This document shows, in pieces, positions 9,131-18,400 of a stretch of 33,291 nucleotides of DNA (the first letter of the stretch is position 1; each line of letters begins with the position of its first letter). Origin of the DNA: Planctomycetota bacterium (GTDB taxonomy: Bacteria; Planctomycetota; Planctomycetia; Gemmatales; Gemmataceae). The stretch covers positions 1 to 33,291 of the forward strand of contig JAJXWW010000049.1 of the NCBI GenBank assembly GCA_021781415.1. Direction: 5' to 3'. A program made the translations under genes and the position numbers. The notes below the pieces were generated by a model. The model was not told where the DNA came from. It was given only the letters and a program-made list of their open reading frames with translations, and made no database searches.

Positions 9131-11923
9131 TTGCGCTTTCGCCGTCGATCCCGGCGTTGCCTCGTTGCCCTTGAGATGGAAACTCAAGTGGACGGCCAAC
9201 GCCTGTTCCACAATGAGAACGACGAGGAACAACAGATACAACCACGGCGATTCCGAGGCATCGGGCATTTTATTCTTGTACGCTTCGAAGGTATCGCCCG
9301 GCGAACGCAAGAGAACGGTACCGGCGCGGCCGGCGCGGGCGCGCGGGCGTTCGAGTTTGTCGCGCGCGGCGCGGCGGAGATCGCTCTCCTTCACCGTATC
9401 GATGTTGAAAGCATACGAGTGCGTTTCCGTCTGTCCGCTACCGTCCTTGCTGTTGGGATAGAGTGCGAAGTTGTAAACGCCTGGCTCGCGCGTGTCGCGG
9501 AAGTCCAACGTCAAGAGATTGTCTTTCATTGGCAGCGTCTGTTCGGGAAACTCCACCGGCTTGATGACTTCGTCGATCTTCGTTTTCTCCAGATCGCGCT
9601 GCGGGATGAACGTCAGTTTCACTTTCGGCTGATAGCGCGCGGCGTCCAACTCGACCTCGATCGACTCGCCGACGTTGCGATTGAGATCGTCGCCGGAACT
9701 GATGAGCCATCGCTGAAGATCCATGACGAACGGCGTGTAACTCCACGATGCCAGCCCATTGCCCCAATCGTTCCAGTGCGAGGCCGTCCCCGCGCTCGTG
9801 AGAACCGCGCAAACGCGCCCCTTGCCGTATTTGCGGGTCACGACCAACGGATCGCCGTACTCGATGGTGGTGCGAAACTCGTCGATTTCCGCCCCCAGAG
9901 CTTTCATTTTGGGATGCGCCCACAGGACTTCCATATCGGGGCGCTGGGGATCGCTCTCCGCCCCGTGATCGTGGCGTAAAGCATCGAGAACGCGCACCAC
10001 GCCGCTGAGATACGGCTTCGTCAAAGCGTTGCGAACCAGCGTTTGATAGCGTTCGGCCGGTTCGATATAGCGCGAGAAAGCGTCCGGTTCCGAGACGGCG
10101 AGATCGCGCACCTGTTCCACCAGCTTGCGACCGATCTGCACGGTTCGCTCGCGGTAGCCTCGGTCGTCGGTCGTCTTGTGGTTGGGTAGTACGATCAACT
10201 CCTCGGCGTTCGCCCCGCTCACAGGTTCGGGATCCCAACGCGAACGCGGCAATGCCTGGAAATAGCGGTCGATGCTGAGGTAGACGAGGCCGGTTCGATA
10301 GTCCGCCAGAGTGCGAATGGCCTCGTGTTTGGGATCGCGGAACAGGAGCTTCGGTTGTTCGTCGAAGCGCAGCCGATCCTTTGCTTTCTCGGCGCGATCT
10401 TCCGGCGTAAGTTGACCGTCGGGGTTCAGCGGATCGAACGACTTGCTCTCGATCAACAGCGGAAACATCCCATCGTACTTCTTATACAGCGTCTCGTTGT
10501 AGAACGCCGGCTGCGATTTGTCGCCCAAGAAATAGAGCAAGCTGCCACCGTGCTGAATGTATTCGCGCATCTTTTGCAGCGTCTTGTCGCTCTTAATCGT
10601 GGGCACGTTGAGGAAAATGATCGTCGGATACAATTCGAGATTGATCTTCTCCAGATCGTCCACCTTACAGCGCTCGATCTCATACGAGCGCGCAGCTTCA
10701 TAGGCCGCCGTGAGGTGTTTCAAGTCGCCGCCGTCCAACTCGGGGTCTTGTCCGCTGCCATCGACGACCAAGGTAGGCACGCGCTTCCGCACCTCGACGA
10801 CCATGTCGCGGATGTTGTCGGCTTGAAGGCCCGTCTCTTCTGGATCCAACTCCGCCGTCACCTGGACGAACTCTCGATCGAGGCGGCGCTTGCGCTCGCG
10901 GTCCTCCGGTAAGTCGCTGGGAGCGACCGGCAGCGAAGGCTTTTTCTTGGCGAAGACGAGCGTGAACTTCTCGGTCACGCTGTCGTCGGCGGGAACGCGC
11001 TCGACGGGGTGCGAACCGGCGAACGCTTCCTTGCCGTCAATCTTGATGTGGAGGAACGTCCGCTTGTCGCTGGAACTGAAGTTGCGAATGGTGACGCCGA
11101 ACTCGGTCTCCACCCCCTCGGCGACGACGCGGGCCTCGGCATGAAAATCGGTGATCGACAAGTTATCGTGGTGGAGCGCCACGTTGCGCGAGGCGGTTCG
11201 ATAGGGATGCGCCGTGTCGATCAAGCTCAGATGGATACCACTCTCCAACAATTTCTCGACGGACTTATTCAACTCTTCGGCCGTGGGTCCACTCCAATCG
11301 ACATCGCGGAAGTCGCCGACGAGATGCAAGATCTTTTGCCCTTGCTGGACATCGTTGAACAGCGTCTGCGCCTTGTTGATCCCCTCAATGGGATCGACGT
11401 GCAACGCGGAGGGCTTGGCATCGCGCAGTTTCTCGTCGATGGCGTCGGCGGCCCGGTCGTTGAGGCGCTGATCGAATACAACCGTTTCGAGATCGGACAA
11501 GCGATAGATGCGCATTTGTTGGTGCGTGGTCGCTTGAGCGGCGTCGTGGGCAAGTCGTTTGATCTGTTCGCGGGCCACTTCAAAGGAACTGGTTTTCGGA
11601 CCCTTTTCGCTGAAGGCGTCGGCCATGCTCGGCGTATCGTCGAGAACCACGATATGGGTGGCCCCCTGTCCGGTCGGCATGGCACCGACGAAACGGGAAA
11701 CGAGGAAACCGGCCAACAACACCAACAGACACCGCAGCGCCAACAGAATCAGCTGTTCGATGATGAGCCGTCGCCGATTGCGTTTTTGCGACTTGAGCAG
11801 AAACTCCATCGCCGCCCAGCGGACGCGCTTGAAGCGCATGCGGTTGATGAGGTGAATGAGAATCGGCGCGCTGACGAGCGCCCCGCCCGCGGCCATGTAC
11901 CAAGGATGGAGAAAGAGATCCAT
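9116..11923 (-). CDS. BatA-like membrane VWA protein
   Basis: A TTG at 11932 would add three residues, but the ATG at 11923 is preferred: AGAAGG lies 10 bases upstream of it and only one base before the TTG, and the family usually starts as here with MDLFLHPWYM. The 935-aa product has the BatA N-terminal signature (HPW, then LIHLINRMRFKRVRWAAMEF and a basic RNRRRL before a second helix at about 55-78). A VWA-like domain begins at LDDTPSM (94-100), where the MIDAS motif is DxTxS instead of DxSxS. A long periplasmic part with beta-rich and Rossmann-like stretches follows, and a final membrane helix lies near the C-terminus (PWLYLLFLVVLIVEQALAV). It is embedded between DUF58 and a second VWA gene. 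Its likely role is an envelope partner of the MoxR ATPase. Confidence 0.9.
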   Translation of the reverse strand: MDLFLHPWYMAAGGALVSAPILIHLINRMRFKRVRWAAMEFLLKSQKRNRRRLIIEQLILLALRCLLVLLAGFLVSRFVGAMPTGQGATHIVVLDDTPSMADAFSEKGPKTSSFEVAREQIKRLAHDAAQATTHQQMRIYRLSDLETVVFDQRLNDRAADAIDEKLRDAKPSALHVDPIEGINKAQTLFNDVQQGQKILHLVGDFRDVDWSGPTAEELNKSVEKLLESGIHLSLIDTAHPYRTASRNVALHHDNLSITDFHAEARVVAEGVETEFGVTIRNFSSSDKRTFLHIKIDGKEAFAGSHPVERVPADDSVTEKFTLVFAKKKPSLPVAPSDLPEDRERKRRLDREFVQVTAELDPEETGLQADNIRDMVVEVRKRVPTLVVDGSGQDPELDGGDLKHLTAAYEAARSYEIERCKVDDLEKINLELYPTIIFLNVPTIKSDKTLQKMREYIQHGGSLLYFLGDKSQPAFYNETLYKKYDGMFPLLIESKSFDPLNPDGQLTPEDRAEKAKDRLRFDEQPKLLFRDPKHEAIRTLADYRTGLVYLSIDRYFQALPRSRWDPEPVSGANAEELIVLPNHKTTDDRGYRERTVQIGRKLVEQVRDLAVSEPDAFSRYIEPAERYQTLVRNALTKPYLSGVVRVLDALRHDHGAESDPQRPDMEVLWAHPKMKALGAEIDEFRTTIEYGDPLVVTRKYGKGRVCAVLTSAGTASHWNDWGNGLASWSYTPFVMDLQRWLISSGDDLNRNVGESIEVELDAARYQPKVKLTFIPQRDLEKTKIDEVIKPVEFPEQTLPMKDNLLTLDFRDTREPGVYNFALYPNSKDGSGQTETHSYAFNIDTVKESDLRRAARDKLERPRARAGRAGTVLLRSPGDTFEAYKNKMPDASESPWLYLLFLVVLIVEQALAVHLSFHLKGNEATPGSTAKAQPAAA

Positions 11924-11985
11924 GTCTGACAAACCTTCTTGGATGAAATCTCAACGTCGTTCGTTCGGTCGGCCGCGCGGCGCGT

Positions 11986-12921
11986 CTAACCGGGTCCGCG
12001 ATGACGAACCGTCGTCGTGCGGTCGGCCATGCGATGACTGAGGAACTTCGACAATATGGCGTCGAGATAATCGCCGGTGCGGACCAATTGATAGTCGATG
12101 CCCAGGCGCGTGCAGCCGCGCCGCACTTCGACGAGATATTCTTCCAGCGCTTCCATGTATCCGTCGCGCAGGGCGCGCGGGTCGCACAGAAGATGGGGCA
12201 ATTCCTCCATCCCCTCGAAGCGAGTCGTGCCGGAAAAGGGAAAATTCATCTCGTCGTCGTCGAGAACGTGGAAGACGAGAATGTCGTGCCGTCGTTGGCA
12301 CAGCATCTCCAGCCCCTTGAGTAGCGGTTCGCGGTCGACGAGGAAATCGGAAATCAACACGATCATCCCGCGCTGAGGCAGGCTTTCGGTGACGCGGCGT
12401 AGGATGCGTTCGATGTCGGTTTTCTCGCGCGGCTTGCTGACGTGCATGGCCTTGCAGATGGCGTCGATATGCGTCAGTTGGCTGCGCGACGGCACAATCT
12501 GCCGCACGTCCGAATCGAACGTGATGGCCCCGACCGCGTCCTGTTGTCGCAACAACATATAGGCGAGACAGGCGGCGGCGGTGCAAGCATAGTTGTACTT
12601 GTTCAACGCCCCGCGCCCGTAGTGCATCGACTCGCTGACATCGACGATCGCGGTGCAGCGCAGATTGGTCTCTGCTTCGTACTGTTTGATATAATAGCGA
12701 TCCGTTTTTGACCACACTTTCCAATCGAGGTGGCGGATATCGTCGCCGGTGCTGTACTCGCGGTGCTGGACGAACTCGATGGAGTGCCCGAACAGCGGGC
12801 TTTTGTGCATCCCGGAGATATATCCCTCGACGATTTGTCGAGCGCGCACATCGAGTCGAGAGATCTTGGCGATGGTGGCGGGATGTAGAAATCGGCGGGG
12901 ATCATCTTCTTTAACGGCCAC
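11986..12921 (-). CDS. DUF58 domain protein
   Basis: The frame is open to a TTG at 12984, but that start would translate through a perfect hairpin. The GTG at 12921 has GGAG seven bases upstream and gives a 311-aa protein, normal for the family. The DUF58 core is very clear: HREYSTGDDIRHLDWKVW (53-70) followed by KTDRYYIKQYE (72-82), then a VWA-like fold starting at VDVSESM (93-99) with the DxSxS metal site, and LISDFL later. DUF58 proteins are usually encoded directly after moxR and are considered adaptor or substrate proteins of MoxR ATPases; the molecular role is not settled. There is no signal peptide or membrane helix, so it is probably cytoplasmic. The spacing to the BatA-like gene is 62 bases. 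Confidence 0.93.
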   Translation of the reverse strand: MAVKEDDPRRFLHPATIAKISRLDVRARQIVEGYISGMHKSPLFGHSIEFVQHREYSTGDDIRHLDWKVWSKTDRYYIKQYEAETNLRCTAIVDVSESMHYGRGALNKYNYACTAAACLAYMLLRQQDAVGAITFDSDVRQIVPSRSQLTHIDAICKAMHVSKPREKTDIERILRRVTESLPQRGMIVLISDFLVDREPLLKGLEMLCQRRHDILVFHVLDDDEMNFPFSGTTRFEGMEELPHLLCDPRALRDGYMEALEEYLVEVRRGCTRLGIDYQLVRTGDYLDAILSKFLSHRMADRTTTVRHRGPG

Positions 12922-12939
12922 GGGTGCGCTCCAAGGACA

Positions 12940-12984
12940 ACCCGCCGCGCAAGCAACACTCTTGCTTGCGCGGCGAGCTGGCAA
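12940..12984 (-). repeat. LPARRAS-type short element, copy 2
   Basis: Read on the minus strand from 12984, it encodes LPARRASKSVACAAG. It matches the plus-strand copy at 9086-9130 in L, P, A, R, R, A, S, the Ser at 9, Cys at 12 and Gly at 15. It coincides with the hairpin between moxR and the DUF58 gene. The differences in the first seven codons are all synonymous, which is unusual for a non-coding repeat. Confidence 0.4.
12943..12975 (-). terminator. Perfect 14-bp hairpin between moxR and DUF58 gene
   Basis: CGCCGCGCAAGCAA (12943-12956) pairs perfectly with TTGCTTGCGCGGCG (12962-12975) around CACTC. It begins 15 bases after the moxR stop and ends about 10 bases before the Shine-Dalgarno GGAG of the DUF58 gene. 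It has no T-run. In this position it could act as a leaky terminator or attenuator making more MoxR than DUF58, or as an mRNA-end stabiliser. Confidence 0.55.
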
Positions 12985-12990
12985 TTCAGG

Positions 12991-14094
12991 TCAGGATGCG
13001 AATATCTTTTTGAACCGCTCGTCGCGGGACAGTTCGTTGTCTTTCGCCGGGGTCTCCTCGATCAACTTCTTAATTACCGTGTCGGAGGTGATCCCTTCCG
13101 AAGCAGCAGTGAAGTTCGTGAGGATGCGATGGCGCAAGACCGGATAGGCCAACGCTTGAATGTCCTCGGTCTGAACGTGAACGCGGCCGTGCAGCAGCGC
13201 CCGCGATTTGCCGCCCAGAATGAGGTATTGGACGGCACGCGGGCCAGCACCCCACGACAACCATTCGCGGACGAACTTAGGGATACCGGGTTCGCCCACG
13301 CGGGTTTGACGAACGAGAGCCAGCGTGTAGCGGATAACGTGATCGCTGACGGGGACTTTGCGGACCAGATTCTGCAACTCCAAAATCTGTTCCCCTCCCA
13401 GGACGGCGGCCACTTCATCGGATTGCAGCGAGGTGGTGCGGCGAGCAATCTCGAACTCTTCCTCGAACTTCGGGTAGCGCACGAACACCTTGAACATGAA
13501 GCGATCCTGCTGAGCTTCGGGCAGTGGATAAGTGCCTTCCTGTTCGATCGGGTTCTGCGTGGCCAAGACGAAGAACGGCGCATCGAGTTTGTGGCGGACC
13601 CGACCGACCGTCACCTGCCGTTCCTGCATGGCTTCGAGGAGGGCGGCCTGCGTCTTCGGCGGCGTGCGGTTGATTTCGTCGGCGAGAATGACGTTGGCGA
13701 ACAACGGGCCAGGCAAGAACTTGAACTCGCGCTGGCCGGTGGAACGATTCTCTTCGATCACCTCGGTGCCGGTGATGTCGGCGGGCATGAGGTCGGGGGT
13801 GAACTGGATGCGGCTGAAGGCCAGCGACAAGGAGCGCGACAGCGTGGAGATCATAAGAGTTTTGGCCAGGCCGGGCACGCCTTCGAGGATGCAGTGGCCC
13901 TTGCTGAAGAGGGCGATCAGCAGCTCTTCGATCACTTCGTCTTGGCCGACGATGATACGGCTCAACTGCTTCTTGATGTTATCGAAAGCATCGCGCAAAC
14001 GGCGAACGGCTTCGAGATCGTCCTGGCCCATTTCCGCCGGAGCGTTGGTCCCTTGGTTCAAGGCCAACGAAGGTGTGAAATTCGGTTCGCTCAT
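12991..14094 (-). CDS. MoxR family AAA+ ATPase
   Basis: The 367-aa product begins at ATG 14094; upstream there is only a weak purine-rich GAAGAGA. All AAA+ MoxR motifs are present: Walker A GVPGLAKT (72-79), Walker B VILADE (135-140), sensor 1 ATQN (178-181) and EAQQDRF (193-199) carrying the likely Arg finger. MoxR ATPases act as chaperones that use ATP to mature or activate complexes, together with DUF58 and VWA proteins. Those partners follow directly here. The preceding prenyltransferase-repeat gene ends 78 bases upstream, separated by a palindromic repeat, so moxR could be read from that transcript or from its own promoter. Length and motifs are standard for the family. Confidence 0.96.
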   Translation of the reverse strand: MSEPNFTPSLALNQGTNAPAEMGQDDLEAVRRLRDAFDNIKKQLSRIIVGQDEVIEELLIALFSKGHCILEGVPGLAKTLMISTLSRSLSLAFSRIQFTPDLMPADITGTEVIEENRSTGQREFKFLPGPLFANVILADEINRTPPKTQAALLEAMQERQVTVGRVRHKLDAPFFVLATQNPIEQEGTYPLPEAQQDRFMFKVFVRYPKFEEEFEIARRTTSLQSDEVAAVLGGEQILELQNLVRKVPVSDHVIRYTLALVRQTRVGEPGIPKFVREWLSWGAGPRAVQYLILGGKSRALLHGRVHVQTEDIQALAYPVLRHRILTNFTAASEGITSDTVIKKLIEETPAKDNELSRDERFKKIFAS

Positions 14095-14130
14095 GTGAGT
14101 GAGTCTCTTCGTGATGGAGAAAGGTTATGG

Positions 14131-14165
14131 GGTGGTTCTCGCTCCGCTCGACCCACCCCACGAAA
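14131..14165 (-). repeat. Palindromic 35-bp element (FVGWVER type), copy 1
   Basis: The minus-strand sequence matches 31 of 35 bases of 23518-23552. Its core GGTGGGTCGAGCG with a CCACC end makes an imperfect hairpin. It lies in the 77-base gap between the prenyltransferase-repeat gene stop (14172) and the moxR start (14094). Read on the minus strand it encodes FVGWVERSENH, against FVGWVERGETH in the other copy. Confidence 0.75.
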
Positions 14166-14171
14166 TACAAA

Positions 14172-15278
14172 CTAGCGTTGATAGATCGGCAGGGCCGCAT
14201 TGTCCAATTGAAGGATGGTCAGATAAACCGGCGTGATGAAGGCAGACCCGACGTGCCCGCCGGACCAGCTGCCGTCGCTGGATTGCGAACTGATGATGCC
14301 GGCGAAGTTGTCCTTTTTGTATCCGCTCCAAGTAAGTCGTTCGCTCGCCTTGGAACTGGGGAACAGGCGTGCGTAGCCGTCTTCGCCGAGCATGTAGACG
14401 GCTTGGGCATAGTAATAGTGGGTGTATTCGTCGTGCCCCATGCGCATGCCGCCGCCTATGCCTTGCAAATGCTGCTGGCAGAACTTGAACCACTTCTTGA
14501 CGAGTTCCGAATTGTAATCGCCGAAACTGAAGCCGCACGAGATTGCCGCCGCCGTCAGCGCCGGACGACCTCCGCCCATTGCAACGCCGTTACCCAAACT
14601 GTAGACGACGCCGCCCGACGAATCGGTGGAATCCTTTAAGTATTTCTGGGCCATCTTGATCGCCTCCTGCGGGACGGCGATGCCGGCATTCCGCGCGGCG
14701 CGCAGCGCTTGCACTTGAGTGATCGTAACGGAGCCTTCGTCGAAGTTGCCACCTTCGCGCGCCGAGATGTATCCCCAGCCTCCACGGCTGGTCTGAGCCG
14801 CGTGAGAGAACTTGCACGCGCGCTCCAGAATGTCCACGAGACGCCGACGGCGATCACCCTCTTCTTCTTCGCCGACGACACAGGAGAGAAACAGCGTCGC
14901 GAAGCCGTGGCCGTACATATAGCGTCCCGCTTCGCCGGGGATGTTGGGATTGCCGAGCATTCCGTTGGGCATGCTGTGTCCCATCAGCCAATCGACGGCG
15001 CGGCGGATGTTGTCTTTGTATCTGCCTTCGCGGATGGTGCTGCCTTCCATCAGCATCGCCATGCCGGATACACCGGTCATGGTGACGGGATACTGTCCGT
15101 TGGGAGCAGCCTCCCAGTGTCCATCTTTGGCCTGATTCTTCGACAACCAGTCCAATCCTTTTCGCACGGCTTTGCGTTGATCGGCCGTCATCTCATCGGA
15201 GCGAGCCGACGGAAGCGAAGCAAGAAGGACCGACATGGAGGACGCCAAGAAACTTCTGCGGGATAAGGATGAGCGCAT
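14172..15278 (-). CDS. Exported prenyltransferase/squalene-oxidase-repeat protein
   Basis: The ATG at 15278 has AAGGAG ten bases upstream and is preferred to a TTG at 15311. The 368-aa product begins MRSSLSRRSFLASSMSVLLA, with a twin-arginine-like SRRSFL motif (6-11) before a short hydrophobic stretch, so Tat export is likely. The mature part consists of alpha/alpha-toroid repeats as in squalene cyclase and prenyltransferase beta subunits: WLSKNQAKDGHWE, WLMGHSMPNGML, ASRGGWGY-like QTSRGGWGY, SSGGVVYS, and a final SQSSDGSWSG with a tail LTILQLDNAALPIYQR. The cyclase catalytic DxDD motif is absent, so it is probably a binding or structural protein rather than a terpene cyclase. In planctomycetes such exported repeat proteins are common near MoxR clusters. 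The reaction, if any, is unknown. Confidence 0.88.
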   Translation of the reverse strand: MRSSLSRRSFLASSMSVLLASLPSARSDEMTADQRKAVRKGLDWLSKNQAKDGHWEAAPNGQYPVTMTGVSGMAMLMEGSTIREGRYKDNIRRAVDWLMGHSMPNGMLGNPNIPGEAGRYMYGHGFATLFLSCVVGEEEEGDRRRRLVDILERACKFSHAAQTSRGGWGYISAREGGNFDEGSVTITQVQALRAARNAGIAVPQEAIKMAQKYLKDSTDSSGGVVYSLGNGVAMGGGRPALTAAAISCGFSFGDYNSELVKKWFKFCQQHLQGIGGGMRMGHDEYTHYYYAQAVYMLGEDGYARLFPSSKASERLTWSGYKKDNFAGIISSQSSDGSWSGGHVGSAFITPVYLTILQLDNAALPIYQR

Positions 15279-15417
15279 GAGGTTCCGACTCCTTGACAAT
15301 AGACCCACCAAGGACGAGGGGCCGTCTATAGGTTAAGACGATTGCAGCGAAAAATCCTGACAGCAAGATGAGAGGAAAAGTAGGTTTCGGTTCCCGCATC
15401 CACGAATCAGCTCATTT

Positions 15418-15471
15418 GCCGCGATGCGCGGCGGTGCGCGACGACGAACGCGCTCCGCCGCGCATCGCGGC
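15418..15471 (-). terminator. Very stable hairpin after the PQQ-propeller gene
   Basis: Seventeen bases (15418-15434, GCCGCGATGCGCGGCGG) pair perfectly with 15455-15471. After a single T-T mismatch, five more pairs form (GCGCG with CGCGC), leaving an 8-base loop. It starts 15 bases beyond the stop of the gene at 15487-20664 on the minus strand. No T-run follows. It probably isolates the giant gene from the prenyltransferase-repeat gene downstream. Confidence 0.7.
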
Positions 15472-15486
15472 CAATCGAAGAGTGAA

Positions 15487-18400
15487 TCACCCTGGGTCCA
15501 GCGGAGGGGCGATTTCTCGGATGCGGGCGCGGTCGAGCGGTTGCCGGAGGCGCTGCGGCTGGGCGGCTTGCGAGCGCGAGGAGTCATCGGACTGCGCTTT
15601 TGGCGCGCTGCCTACCTCGGCCGGCTTAGACTTTTTATCGGCGGGCGCGGGGTAGTGCAAGATCTTGAAACGATGGCTCAGCAGTTCGACGGTATTGGCG
15701 CGGGGATCGACGCGCACTCCGAAGATGTTCTGCGTCCCGTTGGGCAGATCTCCGTTGAAGACCGCGGAGAATTGGGTTTTGTGAATGCTCGTCACATGAG
15801 GAATCCACGGACCTTGCGGAACGATGCCACCGATCGCGGGGTTGGGAGCCTGTCCGGTGCGCGAAGTCAAGAACAGCAACGGAGATTCTTGGAACTGGTC
15901 GAGTATCAGATATTGGTTGCGGCACTCGTGCCAGAATTGGTCTTCCTTTTCGCGACTGAAAGCCAAGAGCCAACCGTTGACGGGTATCGTTCTCATACCC
16001 AGCTGAGTCATTACGTTGTTCGGAGAGGTCATATTGGGCTGCATGGGCACGGGGCCGCCGTTTTGCTCCACGGGCAGCGGAGCGAAGTAGTAGTTGACTC
16101 GGTCGGCCAATAGTACATAGCGTGGAACACCCTTGAGTTTCTCGGCTCGTTCGCTTAGCTCGCTCATCTGCGACGAGAACACTTCCTTGCGCTGCCGTAG
16201 ATCGAGGACGTGTACTTTGCCGTCCGGCTCGACCACGCCGGCAAGCGACGCATCTTCGCCTTGGGCCACGACGGAGCGGGCGGCATATTTCTGTTTCCAG
16301 GCGTCTTCGCCGGAGACCATGTCGTACAAGCGCACGACGACTTCGTTGGAAGGGCCATTTTCGGCCAACAGGAGATAGCGACCGAACACCTGGACGCGCT
16401 TGTTAAACTTGGACGCGAAGTCCGGAGCCTTGACGAGCATGCCGTCGGCGGCGCGGAAGATGCGCGTGGCGCTCGGTTGATTTTGGTTGTCCAGTTCGAC
16501 GACGAAAACGTACTCTTCGTCGGCAAAAAGGGAGTTGCGCGAATGCACGTCCAATCGCGACCACAACGTCCGGCCAGTGAGCGCGTCGAGTACGCTCAGG
16601 GTGTCGCGGGTCTGGACGCAGATCGTCCCTTCGAAGGGGCTGACCTGCCCGATCCGTTGGAACCAGCCATCGTTATAGGTCAGCAACATGCTGCCGTCGC
16701 GCGGATCGACAACGGGAGCCGTTTGCGGATTCCACATCGGCGCTTGGCTGGCCGTGTGAACGTGAACGGGGCCACCCTTCTCCAACAGATTCTTCTCCCA
16801 CAATTTTCGACGATGAATGGGGTCGAAGCCAAAGACCCGATCGCCCAACGGCAGCACGATGAGGTGTCCCGCCGTGGAGTAGGAGAAGCGCGAGTGTTCG
16901 TTGAGCGAACTGGTGGCGACCATGCCGAATTGCGGATTGAAGACGTTGATCGAGAAATTCGAGCGCGCCAACACTTCAAATGCGGTTCCGTTAGAAGTGA
17001 TGCGCTCCGACCACACGCTTTTCGGCGCATGATTGTCGTCTTCCAAGTTGCGATCCAGAAGCATGAAGGCATGATCGGTAAAATGGAGTCCGACGATGTG
17101 ATGGCGGAAGTACGGCAGCTTTTCGCCGCTGTGGTCGAACTGGAACAAGTTTCCTCCCGCCGGCATCGAGACTTCGCTGTTCTTGGTGCTGGCCCGAAAC
17201 TTCTTGACCGAGCCGAGCGGAAGGGGATCGTCCAGATAGGGGATCAATCGTTTGTCGGTGGCGGCATCGTCTTCATAGATCTGCTGGCCGGTCTTGCCGT
17301 CGCGGAAGATGACTTTGGCATATTCGAGCGCCAATTTGCGATAGCAATAGGCGGCGTCTTCGAGCAGCCCCTTTCGAGTGTAGAGCCGGGCCAAAGCCTC
17401 GGTGGCACGGGCGGCCAGCTCGGGGGTCTGGCGTCCCGTGCGGAATTGATTCAATTCCAACTCGGCTTCCAAGAGCGGATGTTCGTCGCCGGTATCCTTT
17501 CGCTCCATGAGGCGTTCGGCCAACTCCAGACGAGCTTCCTTGCCGGCAATTGAGACCGAGCCGAAAGTACGAACGAAGGACCGCAACTCGTTGAGATCGT
17601 TGGTCTGGCGCAGCTTGTCCCACTTCTCGGCGATAAGCTTCTCCAGCGGTTGACGATTCTCCGGAGTAGCCTTTTGCATCATGTCGGCGATGCGGCCTCG
17701 CACCCAGACATCGGGCGCGGCCTTCACTTGACTGTCATCGACGGCGGGAACAAGATCGGAATGACGGCCGGCGGCGGCGGCAAACTGTTGGTACTTCTCG
17801 AACGCCTCGACGAGCCGACCCTGCTCTTCTCGGCCCTTGCCGACCAACCAGAGATAGGTAGAACGACGCCGGCGCTGTTCGCTTTCCAACTTTTCGCGCA
17901 TCGAATCGGGCGCGCTCGAAACATCGATCTTGCACAGCTCTTCGTAGTCCTTGAGATATTTTTCGGCGTCGTTGAAGTGATCGGCGACGTAAACCGTCAG
18001 AGTCTCGTACAGTTTACCGCGCGCCCGCTCGCGCAACTCCTTGGTCGGATTGTTCTGAAGGGCCATCGTCAGATCGTCGATCGCTCCGGACAAATCGCCC
18101 TTATCCAAGCGGAGATCGCCGCGCTCGGTAAGGGCAACGGGATCGTTCGGATTCTTGCCGATCTGCTCGTCCATTTCGGCGATGCGAGCCTTCAGCTGAG
18201 GATAGACGGCGATTTCGTCGGCGGTCAGCGAGATCACCTTGCCGTCGTGAAAGAGCAAATTGCCGGGCACATCGTAGACGGTCTCCTTGCCGTCTTGGCG
18301 CGGCCTCGCCTTGCAGGGCGATACGATTCTGCCGCGCTCCATGTCGATGCCCAAAACCTGGGCGTCCCGGCCGTTGTCGTCCTTCCCGCGAACGGGTAGA

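Noticed and set aside
7757..9979. 740-aa open frame on the plus strand across two VWA genes
   Set aside because: It crosses the boundary between two well-supported minus-strand genes and is rich in Arg, Gln and His with no recognisable domain; it is a GC-codon shadow.
13129..14175. 348-aa open frame opposite moxR
   Set aside because: It lies opposite a complete MoxR with all motifs and has shadow composition.
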